From: Symbiodinium natans
Taxonomy: Eukaryota > Sar > Dinophyceae > Suessiales > Symbiodiniaceae
DNA length: 38,811 bases
Assembly: GCA_905221605.1 (NCBI GenBank)
Contig: CAJNDS010002593.1
Location: forward strand, 311,314-350,124
Direction: 5' to 3'
Shown here: piece after piece, positions 30,791 to 38,811 of the stretch
Position numbering within the stretch: position 1 is the first letter of the stretch
How the letters are laid out: each line of letters opens with the position of its first letter
The notes under the pieces: generated by a model
What the model saw: the letters and a program-made list of their open reading frames with translations, nothing else
Databases searched by the model: none
What the model was told of the DNA's origin: nothing
Translations under genes and position numbers: made by a program

Positions 30791-31204
30791 GTGCATCCTT
30801 CTCGAGGCTCTGCTCTGCTCGTACCGTTTGCGTCACTGCGTGAAGATTGGCGCACAGCTCGCTCGATGTTCGCTTCCGCTGGGCCTCTCAGGAAGCACGT
30901 CGCAGCCGCAGTCGGCGCGCGGGCGCTCACCCACGGTTCGAGCATCCACTGGCAGCCCGGTGACAAGGCCAGCAGAAGACAATTTCAACTTAGCATGAAT
31001 CCTCGAAACAGCGCAACATTTGGAGCAGAGCACCTCCGGCCTGGCCGGTCTCAGCCGTGGCAAATCGTTGTCATCACGGGTTTGGTAGCCTCTGCGAGGA
31101 AATACAACCCGAAGACGGACTTCTTGGTTGCTTTGGGCGACGACGAGGACCTTGAGAGGCTCCCTCCACAGGCCAGTCACTGTGAGCATGTGTCCGGAGA
31201 ATAG
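30791..31204 (+). CDS. possible exon, unknown protein
   Basis: A + frame open for 137 codons with protein-like stretches (VPFASLREDWRTARSMFASA, SSIHWQPGDKASRRQFQLS, KYNPKTDFLVALGDDEDLER). A minus-strand frame of similar length overlaps it, which lowers confidence. No family recognised. Confidence 0.3.
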   Translation: MHPSRGSALLVPFASLREDWRTARSMFASAGPLRKHVAAAVGARALTHGSSIHWQPGDKASRRQFQLSMNPRNSATFGAEHLRPGRSQPWQIVVITGLVASARKYNPKTDFLVALGDDEDLERLPPQASHCEHVSGE

Positions 31205-32105
31205 GGTTATCTGCATATCTTTGCATCAGGCGGCCCTCTTCTTCTTCTGTGAGCTGGCATCCCTGCACTCGGCTGTGCAAGAGGACTCCTCATGATGGGC
31301 GACGTCTCCTGAAAATCTGTCGAATCACGGAAGGACGAGCTCTCTGCGCAGCTTCTGTGGCGAGCTTTGGAACACAGCCGGAGGACCCCCGGACTTACAT
31401 CTCATGGGACCACAGTGGAATGTTGAGCCGCAGTGAAGCCTGTATGAAGCATGACTGGGCATGAGCACGCCAGGCTCCCTCCTCAGGATGCAAATGTGGC
31501 CATGGTCTGGAACGGCCCGAATCCCAGATCAGAGTCTTGCAGCCGGAAGAACTACGGTAGGACTGATTCGGGCCGAAAAAGCCTTGCAAACCATCTATGG
31601 ACATTCCTTGTTGCGTATTGCCTTTTTTCATAGATTACTTGTGGCTGAGCACAGCACAGGCTTGGACTGCGTGCGATGATTGTGCGATGTCACAACCCTT
31701 TCTCTTGCCAAATTGTTGGCCTCGTTAGGGGGGGGGTCACGGCACAGCACCCTAAGGCCTTGGCCGAGTGGCTTTCCATGTCGGTCAATTCGAAGTTGCC
31801 ACCCGCCTTCACATGCAGCCGCCTTAGCAAAGTCACGGATGGTGGCTGGCAGTTGGGCCATCGCACATGCTGTCTCGTCAGAACCTGCTGTGTTTCCTGT
31901 CTGCTTGCCGCTCACGGGCGACGCCTTCGCCCGAATTGACTCTCCATGCAGCGGCAGGCGGGCCCGAAGCATTCGCGAGAAGGCCCTGGGTGGGTCAGGG
32001 CACCCAGCTTCGTCACCCCCACAACAAAAGAAGAAGAAGTGCAGAAGTGCAGTGCAGAAGTGCAATGTAGTCTCCTCCCTTCTTCTCCCTCCTTCTCCTT
32101 CTGAG
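31205..32105. other. unassigned, upstream of TPR exons
   Basis: May contain earlier exons of the TPR gene, but none could be identified by TPR consensus. A minus-strand frame with MAQLPATIRDFAKAAACEGG lies at about 31890-31760 and competes with + frames. AAGTGCAG-type short direct repeats occur at 32036-32068. Confidence 0.3.
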
Positions 32106-32499
32106 GGACACCATCGACACGGCCACCTCCTACAACAACCTGGCCTGCTGCCTGGCGGCCCTGGACCGGCACACCGAGGTCCCCTTAATTAAACCCCCAT
32201 TTTAAACCCCCCCCTTTTTTCCTAAAACTTAAGAGCAGCCAGCAAAAGAGAGAGAGAGAGGAAGCGTACGGCCCCGAAAGGATGTTTGAGTGAGTCTGAA
32301 CCCCAAACCCATCGAGAAAACCGGGAGGCACAGAGGGGGGATGCCAAACAGTAGCAGTTTTTGCGGAACCCCTGACTCCTGAGTGTTTTGGCCAATGAGC
32401 CGGACGTCCACTCAACACGAGATGGACGTCATGTACCAACAGACCCGAGACCAGCACGCGCCCCTGGGGGCGGCCTCCCTTCGGGGGGGTCATGCGTGG

Positions 32500-32533
<34 letters not shown>

Positions 32534-32645
32534 GGAAAGTGAGACTTTTGGGGTTTTTTCTGTGGTTTCGGGGCAGGCGGCGGCCTTCACGGAGCTGGCC
32601 GCAGAGATCCTGAAGGAGCTGGCCGGGGAGGACCGATCGGTCTGA
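32106..32645 (+). CDS. TPR-repeat protein, last two exons
   Basis: Exon 32106-32178 encodes TIDTATSYNNLACCLAALDR, the helix-A pattern of a kinesin-light-chain-like tetratricopeptide (YNNLA). It joins in phase 0 across intron 32179-32576 (GT/AG) to 32577-32645, encoding FTELAAEILKELAGEDRSV and stop TGA 32643-32645. TPR proteins of this type scaffold protein-protein contacts; no partner can be inferred. The repeat is cut off straight after the second helix, so this is either the natural C-terminus or a truncated copy. Upstream exons were not found, so the gene may be a fragment. Confidence 0.6.
32503..32530. repeat. GA dinucleotide microsatellite
   Basis: About 14 GA/AG repeats in the intron of the TPR gene; a shorter AGAGAGAG run lies at 32249-32262 in the same intron. 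Confidence 0.95.
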
Positions 32646-33408
32646 CAAAGGAAACCAGCATGCAACATGCCCGCACGCTTTCCGATAGGAAGTCATTTGG
32701 GATGTCGGGCTGACCACCCACAAACCCCTGCTTCAGGATTCCGGTTTCTGAGTTTCTCTCACGAAAGCTAGCCTCTGCCCCTTGTGAAGTTACCTACCGA
32801 AACGAAGCGTGAGCTTCCATCGGTGTGGAGGGTGCGTGGCGGGCGTGCCAGGAGAATCTGTAATCCCCAGGCTACGGTGCAGAATGGAGTATATTAATAT
32901 TGCAAGTGAACTGCTCGCGTACTGCGAGAGAACACCTACACCCTGAAACCCTCTGCTCTACACACTAAACCTTAAAAGATCTGAGATTGACGGGCGACTT
33001 CAGCTCTTGCAAATGATCCGCTGCTTTACTCGGAACCCTAAGCACAACACCCGAAACCTTCAACCCTAAACCCAGGTTTTGGAGCTATCGCACTACAGTA
33101 GCTTTCGTCCCAATCCCTCACCCCCCCAATGTGGGATCCCTCATGCAGTGCGCAGCAAAAGCCAGGACCACCCCAGGACCCTGACAGCCAGCCGGAACCT
33201 TGCCAAGGCCACACTTGCACAAGCTCAACAGCGAAACGTTCAATGATACATGGATACAGTCTGCGGTTTCCGTTGCTGGTTTATTTCTGAAGAGTCTTGT
33301 GGCATGAGTGGGGCATTCATGACGAGTTGGAGTGCGCCACTAGACAAAGGGATGCCACATGGTCACCAGTGACGTAGAGCGTGCCAGGTTCGCACGGCTC
33401 CAAAGAAG
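32646..33408. other. spacer with degenerate telomere-like repeats
   Basis: No gene recognised. CCCTGAAACCCTCT (32940-32953), GGAACCCTAAGC (33034) and CAACCCTAAACCCAGG (33061-33076) are degenerate CCCTAAA words. Confidence 0.45.
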
Positions 33409-34411
33409 ATGTCCTTAGAGGCGCAGGGGCTTCTGCCGTTGTTGAAGCCCTCCACGGGCTTCAAATCTTCAAACGCCCGAGTGACGGTTGCTTGTGTAAG
33501 TCCCCAGTCCCAAGTTGCAGGCGCCTCATCTCTTCAGCTTGCCTTTGCATGTGCGAGCCTGAGCATACGTGGCAGCGGCATCGGCTTCATGTAAATTACT
33601 GTACGTGATACACTTTTCGAGATGTGCCAGGTGATCGAGAGAATTGGATGGAGCATTGTTTTTTGAGCTTTCTAGACCTGAATAGAGCTGGATGCTGCAC
33701 GGATGCTGCACCGAACATGAGCCACCAAGGACTTTACCGCGGCCTTGCGCGGGTGTGCGCCCAAGAGTGCTCTTGCGCAACAGGGGTACTTGCACTTGAC
33801 GAGCTCGTGGGCCTCCTTCACTGGATCGGTCTATCTGGGGTGTGCATGCGCCAGCACCTGGACACCCTTCTTTGGTTTTCTGCACTCGATAAGCCCAGGC
33901 GGCGCAAGAAAAAGAAGAAGAAGTCGCGCAGTGGGCCGCGGCCTCAGCGGGGCTCAGTCTGCTCAAGCAGATAATTGGCATTGGAATGCGTCGGCAAGCA
34001 GATGCGGGGCAAGTAAAACCTTCATGCGCACGTTGTGCCTGCAAAGCAGTAGGTGCCATTGCAGCCTTGTCCTCTTCGAACGCCCTCCAAATTCAAGTAT
34101 TGACGCTAGATCAGGTTTCTGTATGTCTCCCAGGTTTTCTTGTTCTGGTATGAACTCTGCAGGTCCAGCAAGAGCAGCAAAGGCAAGCGCTGATAGCATT
34201 GAAGGATGAAACCATCAGCCTAAAATCGATGGAAGCTTCTGCTTGGCTTTGTGAAAGCTCAGTGCTTGCCAGAAGCCTATACGGCCAGTTAACGACGATC
34301 TGTGCCGAAGCACGGCGCGGGGGAAACTGGAGACTCAGTCGCCGAAGGCGCTGCGTGCAGAGCAGAAAGTTGTTTGCGGATACCGCATTCCGCTGCCGTC
34401 GCGAAGCATAA
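33409..34411 (+). CDS. three-exon gene, 183-residue helical protein, unknown function
   Basis: Exons 33409-33495, 33899-34114 and 34163-34411, all joined in phase 0, give 183 residues with stop TAA 34409-34411. Donor 1 is a consensus GTAAGT; intron 2 (34115-34162) is only 48 bp. Exon 1 begins MSLEAQGLLPLLKPSTGFKS. Exon 2 is helical (KEEEVAQWAAASAGLSLLKQ, then KPSCARCACKAVGAIAALSS), with a CxxCxC cluster. Exon 3 starts QQEQQRQALIALKDETISL and ends in an Arg-rich stretch (RLSRRRRCVQSRK). No transmembrane segment is clear. I do not recognise the family. The start is chosen because it is the first ATG in the open exon after CCAAAG; it is followed by + strand genes of unrelated type. Confidence 0.6.
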
Positions 34412-34687
34412 AAGAATCTGAGGCTTGGCTTGTGCACGTTGTGGGTTTTCGGGCTTGATGAGTGTAGCTTGATCAAGGACTTGAACACAGGCTACCAGGT
34501 GGCTCCCCCGAGACTTGTGAGGCCCAAACTGACACCGGCCCAATCTGCCTGACTTATGTATGCCTGACTTCTCCAGAGAAGCAAGGCGAATAACTCATCC
34601 TGCAGACGTTTTGGAACCAGCATGCGGCAGTTGCTGATTTCAGCTAAGTAGCGCTTGCGGCAGATCGAGCGCCCTCGTTGTGCAAGC
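34412..34687. other. intergenic, candidate trans-splice acceptor
   Basis: Spacer between two co-directional genes. TTGCTGATTTCAG (about 34630-34642) is a reasonable spliced-leader acceptor about 45 bp before the ATG at 34688. Confidence 0.35.
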
Positions 34688-35941
34688 ATGAAGTTCTTGT
34701 CCATGTGCTGGTTCTGCTGCGCCGCCGTGGTCGCACAGCCACTGGCAAGACATTCTCAGCCTGTATCTCAGTGGCGAATGAATTCGCGGAACTATCTACA
34801 AGCTGGTGACGCCCGTTCCTTTGCGGTTAGTGGGCGCACGGGTGATGCCGACGAACTACTTTGCAAGGTAGGTTCCGTCATAAGCGCCGGCTTGCCAGGC
34901 CGTTTACCTCGCAAGGAGTTGTTTGAAGCTCATGCGGTGGCCACGCTGGTGAAGCTGGGCCAAGATCAAAATGCTCTTTGGGACTTTAAGAATAGCATAG
35001 TAGTCAGTGGTCTTCCCCTGCCTTCGCACCGGTTGCAGCCCCGTCCAGGTCGGTGTTGTTGAGCGGCGCATACAGCTCTGCGTTCTGCATTATCCTGCAT
35101 GCAGACCCAGACATGCCCAGACTTAAAGGCCCAAAGACGACCGTGGAAGGCGGCCGACTGATCGAACCCACGTAGGGTTTTCGCAATAGTGCTTTCGTTT
35201 ACATTGAGGGTCTTGGTATGTTTTCGCGATTTAGTCCGTTGTGCTTGGGGGGATGATGAGTTTTGAGCGTTGTAAGTTTGATCACCAAGGAATCGCCACT
35301 TCCCTTCGGAGCAGAGTATTCTGGAGCCCTGCGCGGGCTGTGGCCTTCTTGCAGTGTTTCTGGTTCTCTTGAATCGACTGCGTCATGTGCGATGCTCAGA
35401 CAAGAAGCGACCGCGGATTGCACGTGAACTGGCGCAGTGTGTAGAGAAGGAATGGCCGTTTCTTGCCCATCAAATCCGATGGGAAGAAGCCGATCTGCGC
35501 AAGACGACTTTGAAAGTCGCGCCAAACGAACTCCTGGTTGCCTGCCATGCATGCAGCTTTCTTTCTGACGAGATGATTTTGGCTGCAAAAGAGAACCGAA
35601 GACCTTTGGTTCTGGTACCTTGCTGCTATGAGACTGAGCCGAATCTACCCGATCGTCCGTGGCTGCCAAACTGGTCCTGGAAGAGGTGGCCTTGGCTGCA
35701 AGAGGGTGCTGCCAACCGACTCGGACGCTCTGCCATCCACTCTGCTCGCATGAATGTTCTGCAAGATGCAGGCTACCATGTAGTTCAAGATGAGATCGGC
35801 AGACAGATCACCGACATGAATGGTGTCATCGTAGCCTGGCCCAGAGCTAGAAACATGGTCCCAAAGCGCCTCGCACTTTATTTACTTTGCTTATTACTTG
35901 TACTTCATGACCTCTGCACAACTTCACTAGTTCTACTGTAG
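34688..35941 (+). CDS. SAM-dependent methyltransferase-like protein with N-terminal leader
   Basis: Two exons, 34688-34999 and 35315-35941, join in phase 0 over a 315-bp GT/AG intron to give 312 residues. The N-terminus MKFLSMCWFCCAAVVAQPLA looks like a secretory signal or the first part of a plastid leader. The class I Rossmann signature is split exactly by the intron: exon 2 starts SILEPCAGCGLLAVFL (motif I, residues 105-120), then CSDKKRP (residue 133 as acidic ribose contact), EEADL (161-165), VACHACSFLSDEMI (179-192) and PLVLVPCCYE (201-210), the last two resembling families with an H-A-C-x-x-L-S-D strand and P-C-C loop, as in RNA-modifying and METTL25-like enzymes. The substrate is unknown. 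The C-terminus ends in a hydrophobic run (ALYLLCLLLVLHDLC), unusual for a soluble methyltransferase. ATG 34688 was chosen because the leader begins there. Confidence 0.75.
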
Positions 35942-36120
35942 TCCTTCGTGAAGATGTTTAAAATTCTGCACTCGGCAGTTACATGTTTTAAGGGGTTTAT
36001 TTGCACCACAGGTGATGATTCATAGAGTTGCATAGACGTGAAAATGAAGGTGAAATGAATGAATTTTGTGAACGAAATGAAGTAGATTAATTCATGAATC
36101 TGTCTTTGGCCAAGAGAGAA
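35942..36120. other. AT-richer 3' flank of methyltransferase gene
   Basis: Contains repeated ATGAA/GAATGAA words (about 36045-36100) and no coding frame. Probably 3' UTR and spacer. Confidence 0.4.
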
Positions 36121-36259
36121 AATGGAAGGAACCCAAATCCCAGAGTCGCAGCCAAAAGAGTGAACCGCGCGCTGCATCCGGCTCCGCGCAGGCCACAGCC
36201 GAAGCCACCTGTCACCGCCGCCAAGACGAAGAGCCAGTCGATGGGTGGGCGTTCCAGGT
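36121..36259 (+). CDS. possible exon, unknown protein
   Basis: A + frame reads SQKSEPRAASGSAQATAEAT then RRQDEEPVDGWAFQ and stops at a GTATCA donor (36260). Hydrophilic, Ala/Ser/Glu-rich, probably disordered. It could be the first exon of the gene containing the kinase N-lobe, but the connection is not shown. Confidence 0.3.
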
Positions 36260-37470
36260 ATCACCTGGAAAAAGTACTTTCCTAGTTGCCATTGCCGGCC
36301 ATTCCACCCGACGAAGTCGTGGTCTCATAGTTTGGGCAGGAATTTGGTTGTCACGTTCACCCACAAGTATCGATTTTTTAGGTATGATTGAACGAACAAA
36401 ATGAGTTTCTGAAACAGAGCGACACTCTAGGCCCCCACAGAAAACACAGATAACGTAATCGAAGTCCAAATCAGACAATTTGCTGCACGGTATTCCACAT
36501 GAAATTCACCGGGCGTCAAGCGCGATGCAAAGCCTTCAGAATTATTATTAAAGCGGCGCGTGGTGAAGAGTTAGAGGGTTTTGGAAAGTCCAAACCCCAA
36601 GCCCTAAGTTGTTTACAGCGGACTTTCACGCCATTTATGGCGACAACGCTGCCCCTTAATTATCCGACACTTGGCTTGTTTTCGGGTCTGCTGCGCGAGC
36701 GTTGGGTTGGGGGATGTTGGGCGTGTTGGGTTTGGTATTTCGTTGTTGTCAGACAATGGTTTGATAAGCCACAAAAAGTGCGTTGCCCACGTCTTCCGAA
36801 TTTGCGCTGCATCTACTCAGCTATGATGTGTGCAGGCAGGGAGGGGTGCACCATTGCAGACTGTTTCGCCGGCCGCAGAGCTTTTCAGCACGTGAAAGTT
36901 TGCTGTCAAGATGCTTGCAACCAGAACCAGGCATTTGCAAGCTTCAGATGCACAGGAGGCGTAACAGGGGACTTGGCACTGTCAGGGGGGTGTTTCCCTA
37001 CCGCACCAAGAAGCTGCTTGGTCTGTTGGGAAGACAGCGAAGCCATCCAGCGAACAGCGCCTCAGGTCCTGGACATGGAGAGAGTGGGGCCACGCTTTTC
37101 GTCATGGTCACAAACATTTCTGCTCACCTCGATCTCAGAGACGTCTCGATCTCGAAAGTGGGCCACCCCAACCGTGACAAGCTAGTCGTTGAACGCTCGT
37201 GTCAGACTCTATTGCCTTTGCTGGCTTCATTGAGCAACATATTTTCGCGAGCCTCCAGGTGGAAGACCAGACTCTGGACCTGGCCCTGCCAGCTACAACC
37301 TGCGTAGGTGGCTCATCTTCTTGCGACAGTGAAGACGGTCAAGATGACTTTGCCGAAGGGGCTGGGTCTCGCTACGGTCAGCAACGTAACGCTGGTAAGC
37401 AACCCAGTGCTGGTCAGGTCAGCAACCCAACACTGCTCACCACCAAGGCGGCCGCCGCCTGCACGCTTAG
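36260..37470 (+). other. introns and possible exons upstream of kinase exon
   Basis: Two + frames are open for more than 170 codons (36499-37185 and 36783-37307) and partly coincide, so coding is ambiguous. The most protein-like pieces are about 37085-37185 (LFVMVTNISAHLDLRDVSIS) and about 37199-37300 (IEQHIFASLQVEDQTLDLAL). CCAAACCCCAAGCCCTAAG at 36591-36609 is telomere-like. Confidence 0.3.
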
Positions 37471-37667
37471 GACGACAATTTCCCAGCAATCTGCTATGTG
37501 CGCGAAGGCTCTTGGGCCTGCGTGGTCGAGAGTCTGCTTGTCGCTCTGGGCAGGGGAACCATTGGCAAAGTCGGGAGTTGCTTCTACGACAAGTGGCAGG
37601 CAGCCCTCAAATTCACAGCAGATCCGAGCCTCAACGACGAGATCATGAGAGAGGCTGAGTACTTGAG
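37471..37667 (+). CDS. protein kinase N-lobe exon (partial)
   Basis: After the acceptor GCACGCTTAG, the exon reads CYVREGSWACVVESLLV, then LGRGTIGKVGSCFYDKW (glycine-rich loop GxGxxGxV), QAALKFTADPSLNDEI (the conserved VAIK-type lysine) and MREAEYLR (helix C with its glutamate). A GTAACA donor begins at 37668. The in-frame continuation reads TAA and then HHPHIVCTYH, which resembles the kinase segment after helix C (HPxIV). So either the exon stops at the donor, or a nonsense codon has broken the gene here. No later kinase motifs (HRD, DFG) were found downstream in the window, so only a fragment is present. Family and substrate unknown. Confidence 0.55.
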
Positions 37668-38129
37668 GTAACATCATCCCCACATCGTGTGCACATACCA
37701 CTCCGAAAATACGTCAGCGCCCAGCAAAATCCACGATTGTACTCGCAGTCATGCTGAGGGAGCGTAGAGCCGCTAACGCCTGTTTTTGGGAGGCAATTCT
37801 TGAATAAGTTTTTGTTTTAGCATCGATGGCATCATGGTAGCTCATCGAATCGCAAGGTTGTACGATCCACGCTCGCCACCCCAGAGCACTTACGTTCGAG
37901 ATTATGGACTCGTGCAGACATGACGCCTTCGAATTCGGGATCACGCTTGGGTGCATCTATATGGGCGCTGGCCTTGATCGATTTCGACGTAGTATCTAGC
38001 CCGTATGATGACATTCATCGACGACTGATTAGCGTTTCTTACGAAAGAATGGAAGTTGGTTCTAGCGAAGCGTGTTCCTCTTTGAAAGTCTCTACATTAG
38101 AGGAAGGAGGAAGGTTGTAATGTCATCGG
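37668..38129. other. downstream of kinase fragment, no gene called
   Basis: A 66-codon + frame (37920-38120) and a 60-codon minus frame overlap; neither is recognised. GC content begins to fall. Confidence 0.3.
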
Positions 38130-38811
38130 GGCTTCGGTTTAAGACGTGAAAAACATTTGCTTGGGAAGGATACGTTCGCTTTGGTGCCTAAGCCGCTTTG
38201 ATGATTGGAACTGAACACTGGTTCAATTAATGAAATTTGTGAAACGTAATTTTATCCCATCGGTCGATAGCCTTTCGAACACGATGTGGCACAACCGAGT
38301 GAGCTGTTGATAGGGCGGCTATGAAATTAGCTCGCGTCTTGAAGTTTGCAAGATCGTGTTTATTATTCAGATCACCAAATTTTTTTATTTCTTGTTTGGT
38401 TTCTTAATCTCTTCAACGTTGAGTTCACGATAGTTGGCCAGTTTTGGTTTGAGTTTGTATAAGTGAAAGAGATGACTAATAGATAGATTTCCGTGAGATG
38501 GTTTGTTTTTCTAATAGCGTGTTTGGGTTTAGTTTCAGGATTATAGGGCGATTTGGGTTAATTAGAAGAGTATTTAGATTTTTTTTGCGTTTACGTAATC
38601 GGAAATGATTGTTTATATTTTCATTAAATTTCATGAATGAAGATTATCGGCTATGTTTCTCTATTTTCTTAATTAGCTTTTTATTATTCATGGATAGGAG
38701 TCAGTGCGTTCAAATAATAAGGAAATTAGAATATTTAATTTCGCGGTCGGGAGCCGAGAGTTATTCGGAAGTTTGGGTTGATGGATAGATTCAAGATATT
38801 CTGAATCGAAT
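38130..38811. other. AT-rich terminal segment
   Basis: Composition shifts from GC-rich to clearly AT-rich, with T-runs (TTTTTTATTTCTTG, TTTTTTTTGCG) and no open frame of note. No tRNA or rRNA recognised. It could be an AT-rich isochore or spacer, a different sequence class, or an assembly join. Confidence 0.6.

Noticed and set aside
31755-31800. Possible tRNA (TTGGCCGAGTGGC resembles a leucine/serine tRNA D-arm)
   Set aside because: No matching T-arm (GGTTCGAATCC-like) or acceptor stem could be paired at the right distance.
36499-37185. 228-codon + frame as one protein
   Set aside because: A second + frame overlaps it for most of its length, composition is Cys/Trp-rich as in chance translations, and the clearer kinase exon downstream uses a different frame.

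Overview
The window looks like nuclear DNA from a dinoflagellate, most likely a symbiodiniacean-type alga; this is an inference from architecture, since no marker gene or rRNA is present. The support is: GC-rich DNA with genes broken into many small exons; splice donors that are not only GT but, where protein continuity fixes the junction, also GC (6813) and GA (11994); nearly all recognisable genes on the + strand with very short gaps (a stop at 19779 is followed by an ATG at 19824, a stop at 7059 by an ATG at 7130); plant/alveolate-type CCCTAAA telomeric repeats inside an intron; and long intronic microsatellites. Gene models were joined by hand from reading-frame continuity and splice phase; no transcript data were used.

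Layout. 0.8-3.7 kb: fragmented multi-exon gene of unknown function with introns of about 44-55 bp. 4.2-7.06 kb: gene whose 3' part encodes an alanine-rich repetitive helical protein; one of its introns carries the telomeric repeat. 7.13-8.09 kb: small single-pass membrane protein. 8.1-9.6 kb: no convincing gene. 9.61-12.62 kb: FAD-dependent DAO-family oxidoreductase resembling yeast TDA3, about 11 exons. 12.6-14.3 kb: little that can be called. 14.31-16.97 kb: satellite-like array of 41-bp units, each with a 10-bp palindrome, in a 193-234 bp higher-order repeat. 17.15-19.78 kb: three small genes of unknown function. 19.82-21.82 kb: complete two-exon type II membrane glycosyltransferase of the exostosin (GT47) family, with a decayed duplicate of its 3' end at 22.4 kb. 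22.8-31.2 kb: scattered exons of unknown genes, one probably on the minus strand. 32.1-32.65 kb: last two exons of a TPR protein. 33.41-34.41 kb: three-exon gene for a 183-residue protein. 34.69-35.94 kb: two-exon SAM-dependent methyltransferase-like protein. 36.1-37.7 kb: exons ending in a protein-kinase N-lobe. From about 38.13 kb to the end the DNA becomes clearly AT-rich and has no recognisable gene.

No operon-like shared pathway is visible: the neighbours (redox enzyme, glycosyltransferase, methyltransferase, TPR protein, kinase) look functionally unrelated, as expected for a co-directional dinoflagellate gene array matured by trans-splicing. The most unusual structures are the palindromic satellite, the telomere-repeat intron, the cluster of very short introns, and a 4-nt tandem acceptor that switches a small gene between two open frames.
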